Shown here piece after piece: positions 9,937-18,777 of a stretch of 64,000 nucleotides of DNA. The DNA is from Gammaproteobacteria bacterium (GTDB taxonomy: Bacteria; Pseudomonadota; Gammaproteobacteria; JAPPPA01), in contig JAUHZK010000006.1 of assembly GCA_030425645.1 (NCBI GenBank), forward strand, positions 186,001 through 250,000, read 5' to 3'. The stretch's first letter is position 1; each line of letters opens with the position of its first letter. The notes beneath the pieces are model-generated. The model saw only the letters and a program-made list of their open reading frames with translations, did not search any database and had not been told where the DNA came from. A program made the translations under genes and the position numbers.

Positions 9937-10857
9937 ATGAGCTTTATAGCGGTATTTCCGGGGCAAGGTTCCCAGTCTCTAGGCATGTTGGCGGATTACG
10001 CTAACGAGGCCTCTGTTCAAGATTGTTTTACTGAGGCCAGTGAGGCTTTGGGTTTGGATCTGTGGGATCTAAGTCAAAACGACGAGGCCCGTCTTAGCCA
10101 AACTGAATTTACACAGCCAGCGCTACTAACCGCTTCGGTTGCGCTTTACCGGCTATGGTTGGCGCGCGGCGGTGCCGCACCCAAATGGATGGCCGGGCAT
10201 AGCTTGGGCGAATATAGCGCGCTAACTTGCGCCGGTGCGCTCGAGTTGGCGGCAGCGGTACGCTTAGTTAATGCGCGTGGTCGCTGTATGCAAAATGCGG
10301 TGCCGGCGGGTGTCGGTGCTATGGCTGCCGTAATCGGCTTGGATGACGATGGGGTGCAAGCCTTATGTGATGCGCTGGCAGAAGATGATGTGCTAGCGCC
10401 GGTTAACTTTAATAGTCCGGGGCAAGTGGTTGTTGCTGGGCACAAAGCGGCGGTTGATCGTGCCGTGGCCGAAGGTAAATCGCACGGCGCCCGCATGGTA
10501 AAACCGCTAGCAGTGAGTGTGCCCAGCCATTGCGCGCTGATGCAGGAAGCGGCGGATACTTTTGCTGAGCAGCTACGTGCGGTGGCGTTGCAAGCGCCAG
10601 CGGTGCCGGTTATTCATAATGTAAGCGCCAATGTGGCGACTGATATCGGCGATATTGAGACCGCTTTGCTGCAACAGCTTTATAGCCCGGTACGTTGGGT
10701 ACAAAGTATGCAGTATGCGATTGCAGAAGGCGCTCAGTCGGCGGTTGAGTTCGGCCCTGGGGCCGTGCTGCAAGGTTTAAATAAACGTATTAAGAAAGAT
10801 TGGCCGCAAGCGGGTACGGCGACGGCCGACAAACTAGAGGCAGCCTTGACTGCCTAG
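9937..10857 (+). CDS. fabD: malonyl-CoA:ACP transacylase FabD
   Basis: Transfers malonyl from CoA to acyl carrier protein to feed fatty acid elongation. 306 aa (E. coli 309). Motifs: VFPGQGSQ at the N-terminus, the nucleophile Ser in GHSLGEYSAL, the active-site His in VPSHCALM, and the C-terminal QLYSPVRWV. An upstream in-frame ATG at 9850 would lie inside the rhomboid gene; I chose 9937 because it gives the exact family N-terminus (MSFIAVFPGQGSQ). plsX and fabH, which usually precede fabD, are not here. Confidence 0.97.
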   Translation: MSFIAVFPGQGSQSLGMLADYANEASVQDCFTEASEALGLDLWDLSQNDEARLSQTEFTQPALLTASVALYRLWLARGGAAPKWMAGHSLGEYSALTCAGALELAAAVRLVNARGRCMQNAVPAGVGAMAAVIGLDDDGVQALCDALAEDDVLAPVNFNSPGQVVVAGHKAAVDRAVAEGKSHGARMVKPLAVSVPSHCALMQEAADTFAEQLRAVALQAPAVPVIHNVSANVATDIGDIETALLQQLYSPVRWVQSMQYAIAEGAQSAVEFGPGAVLQGLNKRIKKDWPQAGTATADKLEAALTA

Positions 10858-10867
10858 GAACTGAATA

Positions 10868-11620
10868 ATGAATATTGATTTGCAAGGAAAGCTTGCTCTA
10901 GTAACCGGCGCTAGTCGTGGTATTGGCGCAGCCATTGCTGACGGTCTTGCGGCGGCAGGTGCAACCGTCATTGGTACGGCTACCAGTGAGGCTGGAGCGG
11001 CCGCGATTGGGGAGCGCCTGCAGGGTGTTAGCGCGGCAGAACACCGTGGCGTGGTGCTGCAACTAGATGACTTAGAAAATGCTGAGGCGACGCTAAAAGG
11101 GCTGATTGCCGAGGTAGGTACGCCAAGCATTGTGGTGAATAACGCCGGTATTACCCGCGATAATCTAGCCATGCGGATGAACTTAGATGACTGGGACGCG
11201 GTCTTAAACACTAATTTGAAAGGTAGTTTCTCGGTAATTAAGAGTTGTTTGCGCGGCATGATGAAAGCCCGTTATGGTCGCGTGATTAATATCGGCTCCG
11301 TTGTCGGTAGTAGTGGTAATCCCGGTCAGGCCAACTATTCGGCTAGCAAAGCCGGTGTTTTAGGAATGACACGTTCCTTGGCGCAAGAGCTCGGCTCGCG
11401 CGGTATTACTGTGAATGCGGTAGCCCCAGGTTTTATTGCTACCGATATGACGGACGCATTAACCGACGAACAGCGAGATAAAATGGCCGCGGATATTCCC
11501 TTGGCTCGTTTAGGCGAGCCTGCCGATATTGCGCATGCTGTCTGCTTTTTAGCGTCAGATGCGGCTGCATACATTACCGGCGAAACATTGCATGTAAACG
11601 GTGGTATGTACATGTGTTAA
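10868..11620 (+). CDS. fabG: 3-oxoacyl-ACP reductase FabG
   Basis: NADPH-dependent reduction of beta-ketoacyl-ACP, the first reductive step of fatty acid elongation. 250 aa short-chain dehydrogenase. Visible: TGASRGIG cofactor loop (about 14-21), NNAG (about 90), catalytic Ser in IGSVVGSSG, and YSASK (Tyr/Lys pair, about 157-161). It starts 10 bp after fabD, so the two are co-transcribed. Confidence 0.97.
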   Translation: MNIDLQGKLALVTGASRGIGAAIADGLAAAGATVIGTATSEAGAAAIGERLQGVSAAEHRGVVLQLDDLENAEATLKGLIAEVGTPSIVVNNAGITRDNLAMRMNLDDWDAVLNTNLKGSFSVIKSCLRGMMKARYGRVINIGSVVGSSGNPGQANYSASKAGVLGMTRSLAQELGSRGITVNAVAPGFIATDMTDALTDEQRDKMAADIPLARLGEPADIAHAVCFLASDAAAYITGETLHVNGGMYMC

Positions 11621-11663
11621 GCAGTAATGACAGCGACTAAAATGTTGCTGTCATCATTCTGAC

Positions 11664-11691
11664 TTGGTTTTGTCATAACTTTGATTACAAT
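11664..11691 (+). promoter_or_regulatory. probable promoter of acpP
   Basis: TTGGTT (11664-11669) and TACAAT (11686-11691) with a 16-bp spacer lie about 45 bp before the acpP start. This would let acpP be expressed above the level of fabDG, as in other proteobacteria. Confidence 0.45.
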
Positions 11692-11736
11692 AAGCCCCGC
11701 CCAGAACTGGGTGATCCATTAAGAAGGACTAGGAAA

Positions 11737-11976
11737 ATGAGCAACAGCATTGAAGAACGCGTCACGAAAATCGTGATGGAGCAGTTGGAAGTAAGTGAAG
11801 AACAAGCGACCGCGAATGCTTCATTCGTTGATGATTTAGGCGCCGACTCGCTGGACACTGTAGAGCTAGTAATGGCTCTAGAAGAAGAATTCGAAGTAGA
11901 GATTCCTGATGAAGTAGCTGAGAAAATCACCAGCATTCAAGAAGCGATCGACTACGTTAAAGAGCAGCAAGGCTAA
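11737..11976 (+). CDS. acpP: acyl carrier protein AcpP
   Basis: Carries growing acyl chains on a 4'-phosphopantetheine arm. 79 aa, strongly acidic. The modified Ser is in [20 protein letters not shown], the invariant ACP signature. Shine-Dalgarno AAGGA precedes the ATG. It sits between fabG and fabF, the standard order, followed by a long inverted repeat. Confidence 0.98.
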   Translation: MSNSIEERVTKIVMEQLEVSEEQATANASFVDDLGADSLDTVELVMALEEEFEVEIPDEVAEKITSIQEAIDYVKEQQG

Positions 11977-12017
11977 GCTACTGCTTTTTATTGGCTGTGA
12001 TGCCTAGTCACAGCGAC

Positions 12018-12071
12018 CTAAAACCCGCATTGAGACTCACTTTTTTGGTTGTTTCTTAATGCGGGTTTTAG
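12018..12071 (+). terminator. inverted repeat between acpP and fabF
   Basis: A 14-bp perfect inverted repeat (12018-12031 with 12058-12071, arms CTAAAACCCGCATT / AATGCGGGTTTTAG) spans a 26-nt loop. The right arm ends in TTTTAG and is followed by a short T-rich stretch, so it could be a partial terminator or RNA-stabilising structure that makes short abundant acpP mRNA while allowing some fabF read-through. Confidence 0.55.
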
Positions 12072-12133
12072 CTATTTAACGCTAGCCAAAGGTATGATGG
12101 CTAACGAACTTACTGAATTTGTTTGGAGCTGAA

Positions 12134-13366
12134 ATGCGTCGAGTTGTTGTCACCGGTATGGGCATTGTGTCACCCGTAGGGAATACGGTAGAGGGCGCTT
12201 GGGACAACATTTTACAAGGCAAAAGTGGCGTCGATAAGGTAACCCGCTTCGATACCAGTGATCTGAATTCGCATATTGCCGGCGAAGTTAAAGACTTCGA
12301 TGTAGAAAAGTATTTCAGTAAAAAAGAAGCTCGTAAGTTTGGCACCTTTGTGCACTATGGCGTTGCTGCCGCGATGGACGCGCAGCAAGACGCAGGCTTA
12401 GAGATTAACGACGATAATGCCGACCGCATTGGCGTTGCAATTGGCTCTGGTATTGGCGGCATGGAACTGATTGAAAGCAATCTAGAAACCATGTTTAACC
12501 GTGGCCCGCGCCGCATTTCTCCGTTTTATATTCCGAGCACCATTGTGAATATGGTCGCTGGCCAGTATTCGATTATGTCGGGCGCGCGTGGTCCAAACCT
12601 ATGTGTGGTTACAGCCTGTACCACAGGTGCCCATAATATTGGTTTGGCGGCACGCAGCATTATTCATGGTGATGCCGATGTCATGATTGCCGGTGGCGCT
12701 GAAAGCACGATTGTGCCGTCGGCGATGGGTGGTTTTAACTCAGCCAAGGCTTTGTCTACTCGCAACGACGACCCACAAGGCGCTAGCCGCCCGTGGGACG
12801 CCGAACGTGATGGCTTTGTTATGGGCGAGGGTGCCGGCGTTATCGTGCTTGAAGAGTATGAACACGCTAAAGCACGTGGTGCCAAAATTTACGCCGAGTA
12901 TGCTGGTTTCGGTATGTCTGGCGACGCGCACCATGTGACGCAGCCAGCTGCCGGTGGGGCTGGCGCGCGCAACTGTATGCAAAATGCGTTGCGTGACGCA
13001 GGTATGGAGCCAGCTGAGATTGACTACATCAATGCACATGGCACCTCGACGCCGGCCGGTGATTTAGCCGAGACTGAGGCGGTAAAAGCCGTATTTGGGG
13101 CGGACACCAAGATTCCCGTGAGCTCAACTAAGTCGGCGACTGGTCACCTGTTGGGTGCCGCGGGTGGTGTTGAGGCTATTTTCGGCATTCTCGCGCTGCG
13201 CGACCAAGTGGCACCGCCAACCTTAAACTTGGACAACCCTGATCCTGATTGCGATCTTGATTACGTGCCGCATCAGGCGCGAAAGATGCCTATTAAGGCC
13301 ATGCTAAGTAACTCATTTGGTTTTGGCGGCACTAACGGTAGTTTGATTTTTAAAACGGCTCCGTAG
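12134..13366 (+). CDS. fabF: 3-oxoacyl-ACP synthase II FabF
   Basis: Condensing enzyme of fatty acid elongation. 410 aa. The Cys-His-His triad is visible: Cys in [12 protein letters not shown], His in [11 protein letters not shown], and His in [14 protein letters not shown] chose the ATG at 12134 ([10 protein letters not shown]), preceded by GGAGCTGAA, over the in-frame ATG at 12119, because it gives the exact family N-terminus. Confidence 0.97.
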   Translation: MRRVVVTGMGIVSPVGNTVEGAWDNILQGKSGVDKVTRFDTSDLNSHIAGEVKDFDVEKYFSKKEARKFGTFVHYGVAAAMDAQQDAGLEINDDNADRIGVAIGSGIGGMELIESNLETMFNRGPRRISPFYIPSTIVNMVAGQYSIMSGARGPNLCVVTACTTGAHNIGLAARSIIHGDADVMIAGGAESTIVPSAMGGFNSAKALSTRNDDPQGASRPWDAERDGFVMGEGAGVIVLEEYEHAKARGAKIYAEYAGFGMSGDAHHVTQPAAGGAGARNCMQNALRDAGMEPAEIDYINAHGTSTPAGDLAETEAVKAVFGADTKIPVSSTKSATGHLLGAAGGVEAIFGILALRDQVAPPTLNLDNPDPDCDLDYVPHQARKMPIKAMLSNSFGFGGTNGSLIFKTAP

Positions 13367-13386
13367 CACTTATTGGCCAGTCGCCA

Positions 13387-14838
13387 ATGCACGTAACTGA
13401 TTCGCCTTGGTTTATTCACGCCTTTGCGGCTGAGGAAGCTGTCGACGCCGGCAGTTTTGTCGCGCTCCGAGGTTTAGCGGCCGACTTCTATTGTGGTTTA
13501 CTTCACAGCGCTGCTGCAGCGGAAATGCTGGCTACCGCTAGCCAGGCCAGCAGCAGTGCGCAGTGGTCGTTACTACTATTGGCCCCCGATAATGACCAGC
13601 AAATTGACTTGTTGGCTGAGGATGATTTCACAGAGACCTTCTTACAGCGCCTTGATGCCGCTGCCGCTAGTGCTGTAAAGCAACCTTATTGTTCTGAGAC
13701 GCAGACGTACTTGCCTTTTGCGAGCGGCTGGCAGCTTTATTTGGGCTATGAACTAGCCGCCGAAGTAGAGCCGGTGTTGAAAGAAGCTTTGGCAAACTAT
13801 GCGCAAGGTATTACCGCTCAAGCCAGGCGGGTACGTGGTGCTTTATTGTTTAATCATGTCACTCAGCAGGCTTGGTGCTGCTTAGAGCAGCAGCAACGGC
13901 ATTGCTTTGAGCGGATACGGACTGATTTGCGGGCATGTGCCGGCGACAGAGTGTCGGTGGTATTAGATGGGGTTGAGGAGGACGCTCCCGAGCAATTTGT
14001 TGCTGGCGTAGAGCGCAGCCTTGAGTACATTCGTGATGGGGACGTTTTTCAGGTCAACTTATCTCGCGCTTGGCGTCTAAAAACCTCGCCTGAGTTGCCT
14101 TCGGATGCGATTTACCGCCAGTTGATCGAAAAAAACCCAGCACCATTTTCAGCTTGGTTAAGCGTGCATTCGGCGACCGCTGGGGACGGTTTTGAACTGA
14201 TTTCTAGCTCTCCCGAAAGGCTCGTCGCGATAGAAGCGGCTGCGAATGATGAGCCTTGGGTAAATACCCGTCCGATTGCAGGAACGCGGCCAAGGTTGCA
14301 GGATCAGAGCAAGGACCAGCGTTATCTACAAGAGCTGCAGCAAAGCCCTAAGGAAAACGCTGAGCATCTGATGTTGATTGACCTTGAACGCAATGATTTA
14401 GGACGTGTTTGTAGACCGGGCAGCATTGAAGTAAATGAGCTAATGAGTATCGAAAGCTTTGCTCACGTGCATCATATTGTTTCCAATGTGCGGGGTAAAA
14501 AACGTGCCGACGCCACGGTAGGAGAGGTTATCGCGGCGGTATTTCCGGGCGGCACGATTACTGGTTGCCCGAAGGTGCGCTGCATGCAAATTATTGCCGA
14601 GCTAGAGCAGTGTGCTCGTGGGGCATATACCGGCGCCGTCGGCTATTTGGGTTTAGATGGTCAGCTCGATCTCAATATCGTTATCCGCAGCCTGGTGCGT
14701 GCCGAGAATTCGCCAGAAACACTGACGTTACGCGCCGGGGCCGGCATTGTTGCCGATTCCAATGCACAACATGAGTTACAAGAAACGCGGGCAAAGGCGA
14801 ATAGTGTTTTGCGTGCCTTTGAGGTATCGGCATCATGA
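13387..14838 (+). CDS. pabB: aminodeoxychorismate synthase component I PabB
   Basis: Converts chorismate plus ammonia to 4-amino-4-deoxychorismate for folate synthesis. 483 aa; chorismate-binding domain in the C-terminal half with FQVNLSRAW, NPAPFSAW (PabB-like rather than TrpE-like NPSPYM), ENAEHLMLIDLERNDLGRV and PGGTITGCPKVR. The motif that is PIKGT in E. coli PabB, with a covalent-catalysis Lys, is PIAGT here (residues 296-300), as in anthranilate synthase. The adjacent pabC, overlapping by 4 bp, argues for PabB. A glutamine amidotransferase partner is not in the window. Confidence 0.88.
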   Translation: MHVTDSPWFIHAFAAEEAVDAGSFVALRGLAADFYCGLLHSAAAAEMLATASQASSSAQWSLLLLAPDNDQQIDLLAEDDFTETFLQRLDAAAASAVKQPYCSETQTYLPFASGWQLYLGYELAAEVEPVLKEALANYAQGITAQARRVRGALLFNHVTQQAWCCLEQQQRHCFERIRTDLRACAGDRVSVVLDGVEEDAPEQFVAGVERSLEYIRDGDVFQVNLSRAWRLKTSPELPSDAIYRQLIEKNPAPFSAWLSVHSATAGDGFELISSSPERLVAIEAAANDEPWVNTRPIAGTRPRLQDQSKDQRYLQELQQSPKENAEHLMLIDLERNDLGRVCRPGSIEVNELMSIESFAHVHHIVSNVRGKKRADATVGEVIAAVFPGGTITGCPKVRCMQIIAELEQCARGAYTGAVGYLGLDGQLDLNIVIRSLVRAENSPETLTLRAGAGIVADSNAQHELQETRAKANSVLRAFEVSAS

Positions 14839-15659
14839 GTACTCCGTCGCTGTTTGATCGCGGTTTCCAGTTTGGCGATGGTTTGTTTGAAACCATTCGT
14901 GTCGAATACGGCGAAGTACAGCAGTTTGATTTGCATTGGCAGCGCCTAAAACGCGGAGCCGAAGTGCTTGGCATTCGTTTGCCTTCCAGACGTATCTTGG
15001 AGCGACGTTGCCAGTCTCTGGCGAAACCAAGTTTGCCGGACGAGGATGCAAGCTGGCCTGCGGTGGCAGCGCTAAAGTTGCAGATCACCCGGGGCGATAC
15101 CGTTGGCGGTTATGCCGCCCCTGAAACCTTGCCAGCCAATGTATATCTGAATATTCGGCCAGTGGCCTTAAATCCAGTATTTTGGCAGCAGGGCATTCGC
15201 CTACGGTGGTGTCAGCAGCGTTTAGCCATACAACCGGCTTTGGCTGGGCTCAAACATAGTAATCGCTTAGAGCAGGTCTTGGCGCGCCGAGAATGGCAGC
15301 AGGACTATCAAGAAGGCCTAATGTGCGACACCGAAGGCTACGTAGTCGAGGGAACCGCTAGCAATCTGTTTATTTGTCGTGATGGTGAGTGGTTTACGCC
15401 AACACTAGATCGTTGTGGTGTTGCTGGCACTATGCGGCAGCAGCTAATCAACTGGTTGTTGGGCAAAGGGCATACGGTAACTGAGCAGCGTCTGACGGTT
15501 GAACAGGTGGCTGAGGCCGAGCAATTATTGATGTGTAATGCCATTATTGGACTCTGGCCGGTGGCGGAGTTGGAGGGTGTGGCTAAAAGCCTGCATCCAT
15601 TAACATCAGAAATGTTAGCAACGTTGGCGCCAGCAATGGCGTCTGCCAAGGATTCTTAA
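14835..15659 (+). CDS. pabC: aminodeoxychorismate lyase PabC
   Basis: PLP enzyme (fold type IV) that splits 4-amino-4-deoxychorismate to p-aminobenzoate and pyruvate. 274 aa. The PLP Lys is in GLKHSNRLEQVLARREW and the EGTASNLF segment (about residues 173-180) is the class IV aminotransferase signature. Overlaps pabB by 4 bp and mltG by 1 bp. Confidence 0.93.
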   Translation: MSTPSLFDRGFQFGDGLFETIRVEYGEVQQFDLHWQRLKRGAEVLGIRLPSRRILERRCQSLAKPSLPDEDASWPAVAALKLQITRGDTVGGYAAPETLPANVYLNIRPVALNPVFWQQGIRLRWCQQRLAIQPALAGLKHSNRLEQVLARREWQQDYQEGLMCDTEGYVVEGTASNLFICRDGEWFTPTLDRCGVAGTMRQQLINWLLGKGHTVTEQRLTVEQVAEAEQLLMCNAIIGLWPVAELEGVAKSLHPLTSEMLATLAPAMASAKDS

Positions 15660-16675
15660 TGACTATTAGGCGTGCCCTATCGGTTTTGTCGGTGCTGTTT
15701 ACGGTCGCCATTGCTGCCGCCGTGGCGGCGTTATTTTGGTTGGCCCCGCAGATTAAACAGTTCTATGAACAGCCGTTGCAAAGCGATGAGACGTTTTACC
15801 TAGTGCCGGCGGGCAGTCATATCGGGCGTGTTGCAAGAGATTTCCAACAGCGTGGTTGGATTCAAGATGCAGAGGTCTTACGTTACTGGTATCGCCTTAA
15901 AGGCCAAGCTAGCCAGCTACATGCTGGGGAGTTTTTATTAGCCGCAACCGACACCGTAGACAGCCTGCTGCAGCGGATTGTGAATGGCGATGTTATCCAG
16001 CATCCGCTAACGGTAGTTGAAGGTCAGCGGTTCAGTCATTTTCGGGCTGCGTTAGCGGCCGCCCCTGGCTTGGAGCAGAAGACGCAAGCTTGGAGTGATG
16101 CCGAAATTATGTCTGCGCTGGGTGCAGAAGGGCAGCACCCAGAAGGCCAGTTTTTCCCTGATACCTATTTTTATACTCGCGGTGCCAGCGATTTATCTTT
16201 GCTAAAACAGGCCTATAACCGCCTGCAAACGACACTGCAGAATGAATGGCAAAATAAAGCCGAAGGCCTGCCCTATAAAAACCCTTACGAGGCCCTGATT
16301 ATGGCCTCGATTATTGAAAAAGAGACCGGCCTTGCTAGCGAGCGAGCGGAGATTGCTGGTGTTTTTGTACGGCGCTTACAAAAGGGCATGAAGCTGCAAA
16401 CTGATCCCACCATTATTTATGGCATGGGTGATCGCTATAAAGGCAATATTCGACGCCGAGATATTCTCGAAGCCACGCCTTACAACACCTATGTAATTAA
16501 GGCATTGCCGCCGACGCCTATCGCGTTGCCGGGTGCTGCGGCCATTCATGCTACGCTGCATCCAGCCGACGGTAAGGCACTTTATTTTGTTGCCACCGGA
16601 GATGGCGGCCATTATTTTTCCGCCACTTTAGAAGAACATAATCGCGCCGTGCGCAAATACCAACTAAAGCGATGA
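15659..16675 (+). CDS. mltG: endolytic murein transglycosylase MltG
   Basis: Cleaves nascent peptidoglycan strands at the inner membrane, limiting chain length. 338 aa (E. coli 340): one N-terminal membrane helix (about 5-28), a LysM-like periplasmic part and the YceG catalytic domain. The catalytic Glu is in MASIIEKETGL (about 218-228), and the FPDTYFY and DPTIIYG segments are typical. It overlaps tmk by 4 bp. Confidence 0.96.
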   Translation: MTIRRALSVLSVLFTVAIAAAVAALFWLAPQIKQFYEQPLQSDETFYLVPAGSHIGRVARDFQQRGWIQDAEVLRYWYRLKGQASQLHAGEFLLAATDTVDSLLQRIVNGDVIQHPLTVVEGQRFSHFRAALAAAPGLEQKTQAWSDAEIMSALGAEGQHPEGQFFPDTYFYTRGASDLSLLKQAYNRLQTTLQNEWQNKAEGLPYKNPYEALIMASIIEKETGLASERAEIAGVFVRRLQKGMKLQTDPTIIYGMGDRYKGNIRRRDILEATPYNTYVIKALPPTPIALPGAAAIHATLHPADGKALYFVATGDGGHYFSATLEEHNRAVRKYQLKR

Positions 16676-17355
16676 CAGAACATAACCACGAAGCCAACGA
16701 CGGCACTCGTCACGACACCGAGCGCGGTGCCTTTATTGTTTTAGAAGGCATTGAAGGCGTCGGCAAAACCACGCAGATGGCAGTCGCCGAGCAGGCTTTA
16801 AAAGATGCGGCCAAATCGCTTGTCTGTACCCGCGAACCCGGCGGTACGGCAGCCGGCGAAGCCTTGCGCTCGGTGCTGTTGGATAAAGACGGTGCACCTT
16901 TGTCATTAGAAGCAGAAACGCTATTAATGTTTGCCGCCCGAGCCAATCACTTGCATGAAAAAATTCGCCCAGCGCTGAATCGTGGCGACTGGGTTTTATG
17001 TGACCGTTTTACTGACGCCAGTTACGCCTATCAAGGTGCTGGCCGCCAATTGGGCGTAGCTCGCATCGCGGTGTTGGAAAAGTGGGTGCAAGCCGAGCTA
17101 CGGCCTGATTTGGTAATTATTTTGGATGCTGAGCCAGAACTAGCACTGACGCGAGCGAAAAACCGTGGCCCGGTGGATCGTTTTGAGCAGGAGTCGTTAG
17201 ACTTCTTTCATCGTGCCAGACAGGTTTATTTAGACCGTGCTAAAGCTCACCCTGAGCGCTACGCTGTCATTGATGCCAGCATGCCTTTGGAAGCGGTGAG
17301 TCAAGCCGTGGCCGCAACCGTCGCCGGTTTTGTCCATCAGTGGGATCAAAGCTAG
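16672..17355 (+). CDS. tmk: thymidylate kinase
   Basis: Phosphorylates dTMP to dTDP. 227 aa, with about 18 extra residues before the usual start. P-loop EGIEGVGKTTQ (about 26-36), TREPGGT, CDRFTDASYAYQGAGR (the DR-type motif) and a C-terminal lid are visible. Overlap with mltG (4 bp) and near contact with holB place it in one operon. The ATG used overlaps the mltG stop; a shorter start is not obvious. Confidence 0.96.
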   Translation: MTEHNHEANDGTRHDTERGAFIVLEGIEGVGKTTQMAVAEQALKDAAKSLVCTREPGGTAAGEALRSVLLDKDGAPLSLEAETLLMFAARANHLHEKIRPALNRGDWVLCDRFTDASYAYQGAGRQLGVARIAVLEKWVQAELRPDLVIILDAEPELALTRAKNRGPVDRFEQESLDFFHRARQVYLDRAKAHPERYAVIDASMPLEAVSQAVAATVAGFVHQWDQS

Positions 17356-17356
17356 C

Positions 17357-18391
17357 ATGCAAAGCTTGTCGTTATACCCGTGGCAGCAGACGATAAACGC
17401 TTGGTGGGCTAATGTTCAGCAAGCTGGGCGTTTGCCGCACGCGTTATTGATTAGCGGAGAGCAGGGCACTGGTAAGCGGCACTTGGCAGATCAGTTATGC
17501 CAAGCCTTGTTCGCGGGCGATACGCAGGCGCAAACCTTGTATAAAGCCGGTACGCATCCGGATTTCTTTACAGTGGGTTTGGAAGAAAAGAAAAAAGAAA
17601 TTTCGGTTGCCCAGATTCGTGATCTGGCGTCACGCGTCACGCTGACGTCGCAACTACAGGGTTGGCGTGTGGTTTGGCTGGATCCGGCCGACCGGCTGAG
17701 CCGAGGTGCCGCTAATGCCTTGCTAAAGATTTTGGAAGAACCGCCGCAGCAGGTGTTGTTTATTCTGATCGTTGATGAAACGCAGCGCTTGTTGCCAACC
17801 ATTCGCTCACGCTGCCAACAGTTGAAGTTGTCACTGCCTAGCAAAGCTGATGCGATCAGTTGGCTTTCGCAGCAAGCCGCCGTGGCCGACTTAACTGCAG
17901 AGCAATTACAAGATTGGCTGGCGCTAAGTGGCGGCTCGCCGCTGAGGGTTTTGCAGGCCTTGTCTGAAGCTGATGAGGGTGATGACGATAGGCTGGGCCA
18001 AGCTGCCGAGCGATTGGCGTTATTAGAACAGCTGATTAATAACCAAATTGATGTGGTTAGCTGCGCTGATCAGTGGCTAGCATTATCCGCTGACAGCGAC
18101 GCGCATTTACGCTGGTTGCAAGGCTTTGCACTTGATCTGTTAAAGTGTGCACAGAAGTTGAATGTCAATTTCTATGAAAACCGCCGTGCATCAGTCTTGT
18201 TAGACCGTTTAGCACCACATGTGGCGGCTGGGGATGTTGTGAGCTATCTTCTAAAGGTGGGTCATATTCGCCGAGGGGTGAGGGGTAACGTGAACACAGA
18301 TTTAAGCCTGCAGGCGGCGTTATTGCCGTGGCTGCGTCGCTTACAGCCAGATTTGGCTGCTTCCGACAGCCCATATTCACTCGCGAGTTAG
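17357..18391 (+). CDS. holB: DNA polymerase III subunit delta'
   Basis: Clamp-loader subunit. 344 aa. N-terminal LYPWQ, a Walker-A-like GEQGTGKRHLA, and the SRGAANALLKILEEPPQQ segment are the hallmarks. I chose the ATG at 17357, directly after the tmk stop, because it gives the standard N-terminus (MQSLSLYPWQQT); an in-frame start at 17330 would overlap tmk by 26 bp and adds no conserved sequence. Confidence 0.94.
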   Translation: MQSLSLYPWQQTINAWWANVQQAGRLPHALLISGEQGTGKRHLADQLCQALFAGDTQAQTLYKAGTHPDFFTVGLEEKKKEISVAQIRDLASRVTLTSQLQGWRVVWLDPADRLSRGAANALLKILEEPPQQVLFILIVDETQRLLPTIRSRCQQLKLSLPSKADAISWLSQQAAVADLTAEQLQDWLALSGGSPLRVLQALSEADEGDDDRLGQAAERLALLEQLINNQIDVVSCADQWLALSADSDAHLRWLQGFALDLLKCAQKLNVNFYENRRASVLLDRLAPHVAAGDVVSYLLKVGHIRRGVRGNVNTDLSLQAALLPWLRRLQPDLAASDSPYSLAS

Positions 18392-18423
18392 TGATACAGC
18401 TCACTAGAGGGTATGGTTAAGCG

Positions 18424-18771
18424 ATGAAAAATGAGTTTAAAGCACCACATGTTGTGAACTTGTCTATTCCAGACAAGGCGACCTTGCATGCGGCATATAT
18501 GCCGTGGGTAAAACAGGGTGGCTTATTTTTTGCCTCACGTGGTCAGCATCGTTTCCACGAGCAAGTGTTGCTGTCGCTGGATTTGATGAATGGCGCTGAG
18601 AAACTGACGGTCACTGGTCAGGTGGTTTGGATTACGCCGCGTGGCGCGTCAGGAAAGCGGGCTGCGGGCATTGGTGTGCAATTCTCCGCTGAAGATGAGG
18701 GTAACGCACGCACCAAAATTGAAACCTTACTCGCGGGTGTTGATAGTAATCGTCGAACTCACACCATGTAG
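18424..18771 (+). CDS. pilZ: PilZ domain protein (type IV pilus PilZ type)
   Basis: 115 aa single PilZ domain. The sequence follows the pattern of Pseudomonas PilZ (LHAAYMPWVKQGGLFF, KLTVTGQVVWITPRGA, KRAAGIGVQF) and, like it, lacks the RxxxR and DxSxxG c-di-GMP-binding residues. Its established role is in type IV pilus assembly. Position after holB matches the holB-pilZ order in pseudomonads; the usual tatD does not follow here. Confidence 0.9.
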   Translation: MKNEFKAPHVVNLSIPDKATLHAAYMPWVKQGGLFFASRGQHRFHEQVLLSLDLMNGAEKLTVTGQVVWITPRGASGKRAAGIGVQFSAEDEGNARTKIETLLAGVDSNRRTHTM

Positions 18772-18777
18772 ATGTAG

